A stretch of DNA of 47,251 nucleotides, taken from positions 1 through 47,251 of the forward strand of contig CADCET010000019.1 in the NCBI GenBank assembly GCA_902800495.1, read 5' to 3'. This document shows, in pieces, positions 26,770-35,238 of the stretch (position 1 is the stretch's first letter; each line of letters opens with the position of its first letter). The position numbers and the translations under genes were made by a program. Under the pieces are notes generated by a model that searched no databases, was not told the origin of the DNA, and saw nothing but the letters and a program-made list of their open reading frames with translations. This DNA comes from an uncultured Prevotellaceae bacterium. GTDB taxonomy: Bacteria; Bacteroidota; Bacteroidia; Bacteroidales; Bacteroidaceae.

Positions 26770-28466
26770 TGTTTAGATTTGAAGACCCCATATACCTCTA
26801 TCTGTTGCTGCTGATACCGCTGTTGGCAGTCATCAGGTTCATAACCAGTCGCCGCCAGAAGAAACGTCTGCGCAAGTTTGGCGACCCCAAATTGTTACGC
26901 GAACTCATGCCCGACTTGTCGCGCTGGCGCCCCAGCGTGAAGTTCTGGCTGCTGGAGGGTGCGCTGGCCCTGCTCATCCTGATGCTGGCCCGTCCGCAGA
27001 TGGGCACCCGCATCAGTCACGAGAAGCGCACAGGCATTGAGACCATCATCTGTCTCGACATCAGCAACTCCATGCGTGCCGAGGATGTGACGCCCAGCCG
27101 TCTGGATCGTGCCAAGATGATGGTTGAGAATCTTGTCGACCACTTTACCGACGACAAGATAGGCTTGATAGTCTTTGCCGGCGACGCCTTTGTGCAGTTG
27201 CCCATCACGAGCGACTACGTGTCGGCAAAGATGTTCCTGTCGAACATCGACCCGTCGATGATAGCCACCCAGGGCACTGACGTGGCTCGTGCCGTCGAGA
27301 TGGCAACCCACAGCTTCACGCAGGAGAAAGGCATCGGCAAGGCCATCATCGTCATTACCGACGGCGAGGACCATGAGGGTGGTGCCGTCGAGGCTGCCGA
27401 GGCTGCCAAGAAGGCCGGTATGCGCGTCTATATGTTAGGTATAGGTTCGACGAAAGGTTCGCCCATCCCCATTCCCGGTACGGGCGACTATATGATGGAC
27501 AATACCGGTCAGACCGTGATGTCGGCTCTGAACGAGGATATGTGTAAGCAGATAGCTGCTGCCGGTGGTGGCGCCTATATCCACGTCGAGAACAACAGTC
27601 GTGCGCAGGACTTGCTTGACGAGGAACTTGACAAGCTGTCGAAGAAAGAGACGCAGACCACCATCTACAGCGACTACGACGAGCAGTTCCAGGCCTTTGC
27701 TATCCTGGCTTTGCTGCTGCTGATTATCGAGGTTTGCCTGCTTGAGAGCAAGAACCCGCTGATGAAGCGCTTCTCGTTGTTTGGCCGCAAGTCTGTTGCC
27801 ACGTTGATGCTGGCAATATTGGCCCTTGGTGCCCAGGCTCAGACTGACCGCCAGTTAGTGCGTCATGGCAACAAGCAGTTCCGCGCCGGCGACTATGCCG
27901 CCGCTGAGGTGAGCTATCGTAAGGCCCTTGAGAAGAACGACCGCAACGCGCAGGCACTCTACAACCTCGGCAACGCGCTGCTGGCGCAGAACAAGGATTC
28001 TGCTGCCGTGGTGGAGTTTGAGAAGTCGACGAAGGTCGAGACCAACGACCTCCGCAAGTCGATGGCCTATCACAATATGGGTGTCATCAGCCAGCGTCAC
28101 CAGATGTTCGGCGATGCCATCGAGGCCTACAAGCAGAGTCTTCGTCTGAATCCCCACGATGACGAGACGCGCTATAACCTGGAGCTTTGCAAGCGTCAGC
28201 AGAAGAAGCAGCAAGACCAGAACAAGGAAAACAAGAACGACCAGAAAAAAGATCAGAAAGACAAAGACAAGCAAGACCAGCAGAAGCAGAACCAGCAGAA
28301 GCAGCAGGACAAGCAGCAGGACGAGCAGAAGCAGGAACCTAAGATGAGCAAGGAGAATGCCGAGCAGCTGCTGAATGCCGCCATGCAGCAGGAGAAGCAG
28401 ACGCAGGAGCGTATGAAGAAAGCACAGCAGCAGCCCCAGCGTCGTAATATTCAGAAGAATTGGTGA
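26769..28466 (+). CDS. BatB-BatC fusion: VWA domain plus TPR protein
   Basis: 565 residues. Residues 1-330 are a BatB-type protein: membrane segments at about 8-24 and 60-75, VWA with MIDAS D97-x-S99-x-S101 and VITDGEDHEGG, and a helix about 303-320. At about 340-356 a second signal-like stretch (TLMLAILALGAQAQ) is followed by TPR repeats (about 360-475, e.g. FRAGDYAAAEVSYRKALE, AQALYNLGNALLAQNKD) and a Lys/Gln/Asp-rich low-complexity tail, which is BatC. In Bacteroides these are separate genes. The frame is continuous, so it is a fusion rather than a frameshift. Confidence 0.88.
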   Translation: MFRFEDPIYLYLLLLIPLLAVIRFITSRRQKKRLRKFGDPKLLRELMPDLSRWRPSVKFWLLEGALALLILMLARPQMGTRISHEKRTGIETIICLDISNSMRAEDVTPSRLDRAKMMVENLVDHFTDDKIGLIVFAGDAFVQLPITSDYVSAKMFLSNIDPSMIATQGTDVARAVEMATHSFTQEKGIGKAIIVITDGEDHEGGAVEAAEAAKKAGMRVYMLGIGSTKGSPIPIPGTGDYMMDNTGQTVMSALNEDMCKQIAAAGGGAYIHVENNSRAQDLLDEELDKLSKKETQTTIYSDYDEQFQAFAILALLLLIIEVCLLESKNPLMKRFSLFGRKSVATLMLAILALGAQAQTDRQLVRHGNKQFRAGDYAAAEVSYRKALEKNDRNAQALYNLGNALLAQNKDSAAVVEFEKSTKVETNDLRKSMAYHNMGVISQRHQMFGDAIEAYKQSLRLNPHDDETRYNLELCKRQQKKQQDQNKENKNDQKKDQKDKDKQDQQKQNQQKQQDKQQDEQKQEPKMSKENAEQLLNAAMQQEKQTQERMKKAQQQPQRRNIQKNW

Positions 28467-31033
28467 TGAAAAAAACATTTGCAACTATTGTTGGGCTGAT
28501 GATGGCCGTCGTAGCGGCTATGGCCCAGACGCTGACCGCCAACGCTCCGTCTCATGTTGCGGTGGGCGAGCAGTTCCGGCTGTCGTATACGGTCAATACA
28601 CAGGATGTCAACAACTTCCGCGTTGGTGACATTCCCGATGCTTTCGAGGTGTTGATGGGCCCGAGCCGTTCGTCGCAGTCGAGTTTCCAGATTATCAACG
28701 GCCACACCAGCCAGTCGTCGTCTATCACGTTCACCTATATCGTCGTGGCGGTAAAGAATGGCACGTTCACCATTCCTGCCGCCCACATTACGGCCGACGG
28801 CAACAATATCTCTTCGGGAACACTGAAGATTACCGTCTCAGGACAGGCCCAGAGCGGGCAGGGTGGGGGACGCCAGCAGCAGGTGCAGCCACAGCCTCGT
28901 GCTGCCGGTACGCCCATCTCGGGTTCCGACCTCTTCATCCGGGTGAGCGCCAACAAGAAGCGCGTCCACGAGCAGGAGCCCATCCTGCTGACCTATAAGG
29001 TCTATACATTAGTCGACCTGACACAGCTTGAGGGTAAGATGCCCGAGCTGAACGGCTTCCACACGCAGGAAGTGCCGCTGCCCCAGCAGAAAAGCTTCAA
29101 GATAGAGCAGGTGAACGGTCGTCCGTATCGTACGGTAACGTGGTCGCAGTATGTTATGTTCCCGCAGATAACGGGCAAGCTGAAGATTCCCGGCATCACG
29201 TTCAACGGCATCGTCGTCCAGCAGAACCGCAACATCGACCCCTTCGAGGCTTTCTTCAACGGAGGTTCCGGCTATGTCGAAGTGAAGAAGCAGATACAGG
29301 CTCCAGGTATCGAGATCGACGTCGACCCCCTGCCTACGCGTCCTGCCAACTTCTCAGGTGGTGTGGGCCATTTCAATATCTCGGCACAGTTGGAAAACCC
29401 CGAGGTAAAGGCTAACGATGCTGTCAAGCTGCGTGTCATCGTCAGCGGCGTGGGCAATCTGAAACTCATCAAGCAGCCCGTCGTGGAATTTCCAAAGGAC
29501 TTCGACCGCTACGATGCCAAGGTGACTGACAAGTCGAAGCTGACCACCAACGGCGTTGAAGGTTCTATGATCTACGACTTCTTAGCCGTGCCCCGTCACC
29601 AGGGCAAGTACGAGATTCCACCGGTGGAGTTCATCTATTACGATACAGGCTCCAACAGCTACAAGACCGTCAAGACCGAGGGCTTCACGCTGAACGTGCT
29701 GAAAGGTGCTGGCGGTTCGTCGACCGTGAGCGACTTCACGGGTCAGGAAGACTTGAAACTGCTAAACAAGGACATCCGCTACATCAAGACGGGCACTACG
29801 GAGCAGCACGCCCTCGACGACTTCTTCTTCGGCAGCACGGGCTACTGGATAGCTCTCGCCTTCTTGACCCTGACGTTCATTTCGCTCTTCGTCATCTTCC
29901 GCCAGCGGGCTATTGAGAATGCCGACATCGTGGGCAAGCGCGCCGGACGTGCCAACAAGGTGGCTACAAAGCGCCTGAAGAAGGCTGCCCGCCTGATGAA
30001 GGACGGCCAACCGTCGGCCTTCTACGACGAGGTGCTGCGCGCCTTGTGGGGCTTTGTTGGCGACAAGCTGAACATCCCCGTCGAGCAGTTGTCGCGCGAG
30101 AATATCAGTCAGCAGTTAGAGTCGCGTCAGGTGTCTGCCGACACCATCCAGCAGTTTATCGGCGCTATCGACGAGTGCGAGTTTGCGCGCTATGCTCCTG
30201 GCGATGTCAAGGGAAATATGAATAAGGTATATGAAGCGGCTATGGGTGCCATCACGCAGATAGCCACGACGATGAAGAAAGTGCGCTCGGCCAAGTCGGC
30301 AGCCATCTTGCTGCTGCTGCTGTTGCTGCCCCTGACGGCCACCGCCGTGACGAAGGCTGAGGCCGATAGCGCCTATGCCCAGGGCCACTACCAGCAGGCT
30401 GTCAAGGACTACGAGGCTCTGCTGAAGATGGGTGTAAGTACCGCCCTCTACTACAACTTGGGTAACGCCTACTACCGTATGGACGAAATGCCCCGTGCTG
30501 TGTTGAACTACGAGCGTGCCCTGCTCCTTTCACCGGGCGATGCCGACGTGCGCTTCAACCTGCAGATGGCCCGCTCGAAGACCATCGACAAGATTACGCC
30601 CGAGTCGGAGATGTTCTTCGTCACCTGGTATCACTCGCTGATCAATCTGACCAGCGTCGACGGCTGGGCTCAGATGGCGCTGATAGCCCTTGCCGTAGCC
30701 ATCGTGTTGGCGCTGCTCTACCTCTTCGCGTCGCCCGTGTGGATGCGTAAGGTGGGCTTCTTCGGAGCCTTGGCCATGCTCGTGCTGTTCGTGGCTGCCA
30801 ACTTCTTTGCCTACGCCCAGAAGCAGAGTTTCGTCCGTCGCAGCGGCGCTATTATCATGGCCCCTGCCGTCACCGTGAAGAGCACGCCCGCCGAGCAGGG
30901 CACCGACCTCTTCATACTCCATGAGGGCACGCGTGTTGACATTACCGACGGCACCATGCGCCAGTGGAAACGCATCCGTCTGGCCGACGGTAAGGAGGGC
31001 TGGATTGAAACGTCACAAATCGAGATTATATGA
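28466..31033 (+). CDS. BatD-BatE fusion: BatD domain plus TPR-SH3 protein
   Basis: 855 residues from the ATG at 28466 (overlapping the previous stop, TGATG). The N-terminal two-thirds is BatD: signal peptide to about 21, repeated Ig-like strands, a Gln/Gly-rich linker near 130-155, a membrane helix near 462-480 and a cytoplasmic helical part. At about 610-628 a second signal-like hydrophobic run (AAILLLLLLLPLTATAV) introduces a BatE part with TPRs (DSAYAQGHYQQAVKDYEAL, ALYYNLGNAYYRMDEMPRAV), two helices and a C-terminal SH3-like domain (TRVDITDGTMRQWKRIRLADGKEGW). Confidence 0.88.
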   Translation: MKKTFATIVGLMMAVVAAMAQTLTANAPSHVAVGEQFRLSYTVNTQDVNNFRVGDIPDAFEVLMGPSRSSQSSFQIINGHTSQSSSITFTYIVVAVKNGTFTIPAAHITADGNNISSGTLKITVSGQAQSGQGGGRQQQVQPQPRAAGTPISGSDLFIRVSANKKRVHEQEPILLTYKVYTLVDLTQLEGKMPELNGFHTQEVPLPQQKSFKIEQVNGRPYRTVTWSQYVMFPQITGKLKIPGITFNGIVVQQNRNIDPFEAFFNGGSGYVEVKKQIQAPGIEIDVDPLPTRPANFSGGVGHFNISAQLENPEVKANDAVKLRVIVSGVGNLKLIKQPVVEFPKDFDRYDAKVTDKSKLTTNGVEGSMIYDFLAVPRHQGKYEIPPVEFIYYDTGSNSYKTVKTEGFTLNVLKGAGGSSTVSDFTGQEDLKLLNKDIRYIKTGTTEQHALDDFFFGSTGYWIALAFLTLTFISLFVIFRQRAIENADIVGKRAGRANKVATKRLKKAARLMKDGQPSAFYDEVLRALWGFVGDKLNIPVEQLSRENISQQLESRQVSADTIQQFIGAIDECEFARYAPGDVKGNMNKVYEAAMGAITQIATTMKKVRSAKSAAILLLLLLLPLTATAVTKAEADSAYAQGHYQQAVKDYEALLKMGVSTALYYNLGNAYYRMDEMPRAVLNYERALLLSPGDADVRFNLQMARSKTIDKITPESEMFFVTWYHSLINLTSVDGWAQMALIALAVAIVLALLYLFASPVWMRKVGFFGALAMLVLFVAANFFAYAQKQSFVRRSGAIIMAPAVTVKSTPAEQGTDLFILHEGTRVDITDGTMRQWKRIRLADGKEGWIETSQIEII

Positions 31034-31728
31034 TGGAAACGCTGATAGAGTTCGACCGCTGGTTGCTGTTGCAGGTCAATGGCAGTCCTTCGCTCTACCT
31101 TGACGGGGTGGTGAAGATTCTGACGACTGCTGCCACGTGGATTCCCCTCTACATCGCCCTCTTCTTCTTGGTGATGAAGAACAACAGTACCACGCGCAGC
31201 ATCGTGTTCATCGTGGGCTGTGCCGCCCTGTGCTATCTGCTGGCCGGTGCTGTCGACGACGGGCTTGTCAAGCCCCTTGTGGCACGCTGGCGTCCTACCC
31301 ACGACCCCGTCATCGGCTGGCAGGTCGACGTGGTTAACGGCTATCGCGGCGGCAAGTACGGCTTCTTCTCGGCCCACGCTTCCAACACGTTCAGCATCGC
31401 CGTCTTCTTCAGCCTCCTGGTGCGTAGCCGCCTGCTGACAGTGGCTCTCGTCGGCTGGTCGCTCGTCAACTGCTGGACGCGCCTCTACTTAGGCGTCCAC
31501 TTCCCCGGCGACATCCTTTGCGGCCTGCTCTGGGGCGGTTTCGTGGGGACGATGGTGTTTCTCTTCCATCGCCGCGTCGAGAGCCGTCACAACCACACGG
31601 GGCGCTACATTTCGTCGCAGTACACCCTGGCGGGCTATCAGCGTGTCGACGTCGATGTCGTCGTCACCGTGCTCATGCTGACGCTTATCTACGCCTTTAT
31701 GCGCGCCTGTTTTTATATTAATGTATAA
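31030..31728 (+). CDS. PAP2-family membrane phosphatase
   Basis: 232 residues with about five membrane helices and the three PAP2 motifs: K-x6-RP in KPLVARWRP, the central SAHAS (PSGH-like, His conserved) and TRLYLGVHFPGD (H-x3-D). Members dephosphorylate lipid phosphates such as undecaprenyl pyrophosphate, phosphatidylglycerol phosphate or lipid A. It overlaps the BatE end by 4 bp and so is translated with the Bat operon, but it also lies directly before the lipid cassette at 31823. Substrate not determinable. Confidence 0.85.
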   Translation: MMETLIEFDRWLLLQVNGSPSLYLDGVVKILTTAATWIPLYIALFFLVMKNNSTTRSIVFIVGCAALCYLLAGAVDDGLVKPLVARWRPTHDPVIGWQVDVVNGYRGGKYGFFSAHASNTFSIAVFFSLLVRSRLLTVALVGWSLVNCWTRLYLGVHFPGDILCGLLWGGFVGTMVFLFHRRVESRHNHTGRYISSQYTLAGYQRVDVDVVVTVLMLTLIYAFMRACFYINV

Positions 31729-31778
31729 AAAATACAGAGAAAATGCCGGAATAGTGCTTTAGTTTCGACAAAAATGAG

Positions 31779-31786
31779 TAATTTTG
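31779..31786 (+). promoter_or_regulatory. TAATTTTG promoter box of the lipid cassette
   Basis: Consensus box 36 nt before the ATG at 31823; it separates the three-gene cassette from the Bat transcript. Confidence 0.65.
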
Positions 31787-31822
31787 CACCCTCAAAACGA
31801 AAACAACAATAAAAAAGACATC

Positions 31823-32863
31823 ATGAATTATCTTGATAGAAACGAGTTTAACTTCGAACCAAGCCAGAAAGTGCTTGATGCCGTGAAGAATTTTGATCCG
31901 AAGGATTTGTGTTTTTATACCCGCATCTACGACCAGGGCAAGAAGAGTGTCATCTCCGTCCGCGTCAGCGAGATCTATGGCGTGCCCGAGGAGCAGGTGC
32001 TGCTGGCCTACGGCGGCGAGGAAATCCTGAAGAATGCCATCCACTACTTCCTGATGGAGGGCGACAACAAGAAGATTCTCATCCCAGAGTTCTCATGGTG
32101 GTACTACAACCGCGTAGCCTCCGAGTGTGGCGGTACGTTCGAGATGTACCCTCTCTACGAGACCGACGACACCTTTGCTTACAACGTTGACGAGGTGATT
32201 GCCTATACTAACCGTATTCACCCCCGTATGCTCCTCTTGGCCTCGCCTAACAACCCTACGGGTAACTCGCTCACCTCTGAGGAGATAGGCCGCATCATGG
32301 AGAACATCCCGACGGACACGATGGTGCTCGTCGACGAGGCATACGCCAGCTTCATCACCACCGATACCGACTACATTGCCCCGTTGGTGAACAAGTACCA
32401 GAACCTCATCATCTCGCGCACCCTGTCGAAGTTCTACGGACTGCCCGGCCTGCGCTGCGGTTTCGGCTTCATCGGCAAGGGGCACGACCAGTTCCTCAGC
32501 TACTCCAACAAGTATTTAGGCTTCAACCGCTTCGCCGAGGCCGTCGCCTTGGCTGCCCTCGACAGCGACGAGCACTACCGCCACGTGGCCGAAGAGATGG
32601 AGTGGGGACGACAGCTCTACAAGAAGGAACTCGGCGGGCTGCCCGGTTTCAAGGTCTACAAGTCGGTGGCCAACTTCATCCTTATCAAGTACCCCATAGA
32701 CATCAAGGAGCGCCTGATGGAAGCCCTGAAGATTCAGGACTACAAAATCAAGTTCATGGGCGACCCGGGACTTGAGTCCTGTCTGCGCATCACCCTGGGA
32801 CGCCGCGAGCAGACACAGGTGGTCTGCGATACTATTAAACGTGTTTTCCAGCAGCAACAGCAA
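31823..32863 (+). CDS. HisC/CobD-like PLP-dependent aminotransferase
   Basis: About 347 residues, fold type I aminotransferase of class I/II. Motifs: LAYGGEEIL, SPNNPTGNSL (substrate/cofactor Asn), VLVDEAYASF (Asp), and the PLP Lys203 in TLSKFYGLPGLRCGF. The SKFYGLPGLR form is closer to CobD-type threonine-phosphate decarboxylases than to classical HisC. The context is a CDP-alcohol phosphatidyltransferase and a lipid-flippase-like protein with 4-bp overlaps, not his or cobalamin genes. I infer that it makes or modifies an amino-alcohol head group; HisC activity remains possible. The ATG at 31823 is the first after the promoter. The frame ends with a run of Gln, and its stop overlaps the next ATG. 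Confidence 0.8.
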
Positions 32864-33843
32864 TGAACGAGAAATATAGGGCAACATTGAAGTCGGCTGA
32901 GACCGAAGATTGGCTCGACCTTCATGTCATTCGTCCACTGTGTTATTACTGTGCTGTGGGATTCGCCAAGTTCGACATCCATCCTAACACCGTTACAATA
33001 CTCTCGATGTTTGTCGGTGCTGCCAGCGCCATCTTCTTCGGGTGCGGCAGTTTCTATTACGGTGGCACTACGGGACTTGTTTACAACATCTTAGCTGTGG
33101 TGCTGCTGATGGTAGCCGACATCTTAGACTGCACCGACGGTCAGCTGGCACGCATGACAGGCAAGAAGAGCCGCATAGGCCGCATACTCGACGGCGTGGC
33201 GGGCTTCACGTGGTTTTTCCCCATCTACGTTGCCCTTGTCTGGCGATTCTATCTTCATCACGACCTTGAGTTCCAGTGGCTCGGCATTGACGACACACCG
33301 CAGAACGCCCTCATCGCCACAGCCGTCGTTCTTGTCTTAGGCATTATCTCCGGTATAGCAGGAATTGCCGGACAGCAGCGACTGGCCGACTACTACATTC
33401 AGGTACACCTCTTCTTTCTGAAGGGCGAGAAGGGGGCCGAACTCGACAACTCCGAGCGCCAGCAGCAGCTATACGACCAGATGCCCAAGGACGCACCATT
33501 CTACGAGCGTCTCTTCCAGCGCTCCTACGTCGACTACACCCGTAAGCAGGAGAAGGTGACGCCACAGTTTCAGCGACTTATGGCACGCTTACGCCAGAAG
33601 TACGGCAGCAGTGACGCCATTCCCGCCGACGTCCGCGAGGACTTCCGCCGACGCTCCCTGCCCGTCATCTTCTGGAACGGACTCCTCACCTTCAACTTCC
33701 GCGAGTTCTGGCTCTTCCTCTTCTGCCTGCTCGACGTACCCGTCTGTCTCTTCCTCTTCGAAATCATCGTCATGGGACTGCTCTACAAGTACGTCAACCA
33801 CCGCCACGAGTCATTCTGCCGCCAGATGGCCGAACAATTATGA
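32863..33843 (+). CDS. CDP-alcohol phosphatidyltransferase family protein, catalytic Asp replaced
   Basis: 326 residues with about six membrane helices. The family motif DxxDGxxARx8GxxxDxxxD is present at D89-D92-G93-A96-R97-G106-D110, but the last Asp is Gly114 (RILDGVAGFTW). That residue is the proposed catalytic base in the family. An extra cytoplasmic stretch (about 175-255, rich in charged residues) separates the core from two C-terminal helices. Family members transfer a phosphoalcohol from CDP-diacylglycerol or a CDP-alcohol. It overlaps both neighbours by 4 bp, so the three genes form one translational unit. Confidence 0.82.
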   Translation: MNEKYRATLKSAETEDWLDLHVIRPLCYYCAVGFAKFDIHPNTVTILSMFVGAASAIFFGCGSFYYGGTTGLVYNILAVVLLMVADILDCTDGQLARMTGKKSRIGRILDGVAGFTWFFPIYVALVWRFYLHHDLEFQWLGIDDTPQNALIATAVVLVLGIISGIAGIAGQQRLADYYIQVHLFFLKGEKGAELDNSERQQQLYDQMPKDAPFYERLFQRSYVDYTRKQEKVTPQFQRLMARLRQKYGSSDAIPADVREDFRRRSLPVIFWNGLLTFNFREFWLFLFCLLDVPVCLFLFEIIVMGLLYKYVNHRHESFCRQMAEQL

Positions 33844-34880
33844 AGTGGACTAAGCAGCGACTCAACAACCTCTTCTTCGTCGTCGGCGTCCTCGCCTGCG
33901 TCGTCATGCTCTTTACATTCGACGTCAGCTTCGTCGAATTGTGGCAGCATCTCTGTCACGCCGGTTACTGGCTGCTGCCCATCATCGGCGTATGGATTGT
34001 CATCTACGCCATCAATGCATGGTCGTGGTACACCATCATCCGCAGCAAGACAAGAGGCACCGACGAGCACGTCACCTTATGGCGGGTATACCGCCTTACC
34101 ATCACCGGCTACGCCCTGAACTACGCCACACCCGTAGGAGGACTCGGCGGCGAACCATATCGCATCCTGGAACTGTCGAAGAACGTTGGCAACCAGCACG
34201 CCACGTCGAGCGTTATCCTCTACGCTATGATGCACTTCTTCGCACACTTCTGGTTCTGGTTCTCAAGCATCTTCATCTACCTCGCTCTCGCTACCGTAGG
34301 CGACCTGCCCATCAACACCGCCATTGCCACAGTCCTCGGCATCATCATCGTCTTCTGCCTCATAGCGTTCTACATCTTCTCGCGAGGCTATCGCAATGGA
34401 CTCGTCGTGAAGGCCATACGCTGGATAGGCCACATACCGGGGCTTAAGAACTGGAGTCAGCGCTTCTACGAGAGTCACGCCGAAGCGCTGCACAACATCG
34501 ACCAGCAGATTGCTGCCCTTCACGCCGACGACAAGCGAGCCTTCTATTACAGTCTGCTGTTAGAATACCTCTCGCGCATCGTACAGAGTTCAGAAGTGTT
34601 CTTCATGCTGCTGCTCTTCGGCATCGACTGCGGAGGCGGCTTCTCAGGCCTCACCATCACCTATCTCCACGCCATCCTCATCGTCTCGTTTACCACACTC
34701 TTTGCCAACCTCATCGGCTTCCTGCCCATGCAGCTCGGCGTTCAGGAGGGCGGCTTCGTCCTTTCCATCGCAGCCCTCGGACTCTCAGCCGCCCTCGGCA
34801 TCTTCGTCAGCATCATCTGCCGCGTCCGCGAAATCATCTGGATAGCTATCGGCATGGCCCTCATGCGCCTCAAGGACTAA
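33840..34880 (+). CDS. LPG-synthase transmembrane-type (UPF0104/YbhN-like) membrane protein
   Basis: 346 residues with about eight membrane helices. Recognisable family segments are YALNYATPVGGLGGEPYRI near 97-115 and FLPMQLGVQEGGFVLS near 297-312. This is the flippase half of MprF without the aminoacyl-transfer domain; such stand-alone proteins are thought to move lipids across the membrane. Position after a phosphatidyltransferase suggests it flips the product. The 22-bp repeat array starts directly after its stop. Confidence 0.85.
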   Translation: MKWTKQRLNNLFFVVGVLACVVMLFTFDVSFVELWQHLCHAGYWLLPIIGVWIVIYAINAWSWYTIIRSKTRGTDEHVTLWRVYRLTITGYALNYATPVGGLGGEPYRILELSKNVGNQHATSSVILYAMMHFFAHFWFWFSSIFIYLALATVGDLPINTAIATVLGIIIVFCLIAFYIFSRGYRNGLVVKAIRWIGHIPGLKNWSQRFYESHAEALHNIDQQIAALHADDKRAFYYSLLLEYLSRIVQSSEVFFMLLLFGIDCGGGFSGLTITYLHAILIVSFTTLFANLIGFLPMQLGVQEGGFVLSIAALGLSAALGIFVSIICRVREIIWIAIGMALMRLKD

Positions 34881-34881
34881 C

Positions 34882-34999
34882 CCCCACCTTTACCGTAAGC
34901 AAACCCCACCTTTGCCGTAAGCAAAGGTCAGGTTTGCCGTAAGCAAAGGTCAGGTTTACCGTAAGCAAAGGTCAGGTTTACCGTAAGCAAAGGTCAGGT
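34882..34999 (+). repeat. 22-bp tandem repeat array, 5.4 copies
   Basis: Five head-to-tail units at 34882, 34904, 34926, 34948 and 34970, plus 8 bases of a sixth. Each contains TTTACCGTAAGCAAA (or TTTGCCGTAAGCAAA). Units 1-2 begin CCCCACC, units 3-5 GGTCAGG. The core TTACCGTAA is a 9-nt palindrome. There are no spacers, so it is not CRISPR. It is followed by a run of seven C. Confidence 0.95.
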
Positions 35000-35082
35000 A
35001 GCCCCCCCGTCACATCACAAAGGAGCAGACCCAAAGAGCCTGCAATCCTGAACAGCGTTATGATGTTCGGCAGCTGAGTCAT
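34978..35082 (-). pseudogene. Truncated 5' end of a CDP-alcohol phosphatidyltransferase gene, copy 1
   Basis: On the minus strand MTQLPNIITLFRIAGSLGLL then LCDVTG matches the first helix of PgsA/PssA-like enzymes, but after the G run the frame enters the 22-bp repeats and stops after 34 residues, before the catalytic motif. 35006-35082 is 71/77 identical to 39546-39622. It keeps a strong promoter. Confidence 0.75.
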
Positions 35083-35111
35083 TTCTTATCTTATTTGTTT
35101 GTTTGACGTTG

Positions 35112-35142
35112 CAAAATTACGGAAAGTTGGGGATTCTGCAAA
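35112..35142 (-). promoter_or_regulatory. Promoter of the truncated phosphatidyltransferase, copy 1
   Basis: Minus-strand TTTG (35142-35139), 19-bp spacer, TAATTTTG (35119-35112), 30 nt before the ATG at 35082. It is divergent from the phosphatase promoter. Confidence 0.7.
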
Positions 35143-35180
35143 ATAATATAGACACGTTGAACATTTTTTGTGTATATAAT

Positions 35181-35211
35181 TTTGATATTAAATAAAATGT
35201 TACTACATTTG
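35181..35211 (+). promoter_or_regulatory. Promoter of the SpoIIE-type phosphatase gene
   Basis: TTTG (35181-35184), 19-bp spacer, TACATTTG (35204-35211), 27 nt before the ATG at 35239. This rules out upstream in-frame ATGs as starts. Confidence 0.7.
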
Positions 35212-35238
35212 CCACTGAATTATGTAGATCATCAGGTT

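Noticed and set aside
28466-31033. BatD-BatE join as assembly error
   Set aside because: The frame is continuous over the join and the neighbouring BatB-BatC gene shows the same kind of fusion.
34882-34999. Possible CRISPR array
   Set aside because: The 22-bp units are contiguous with no unique spacers, and no cas genes are present.
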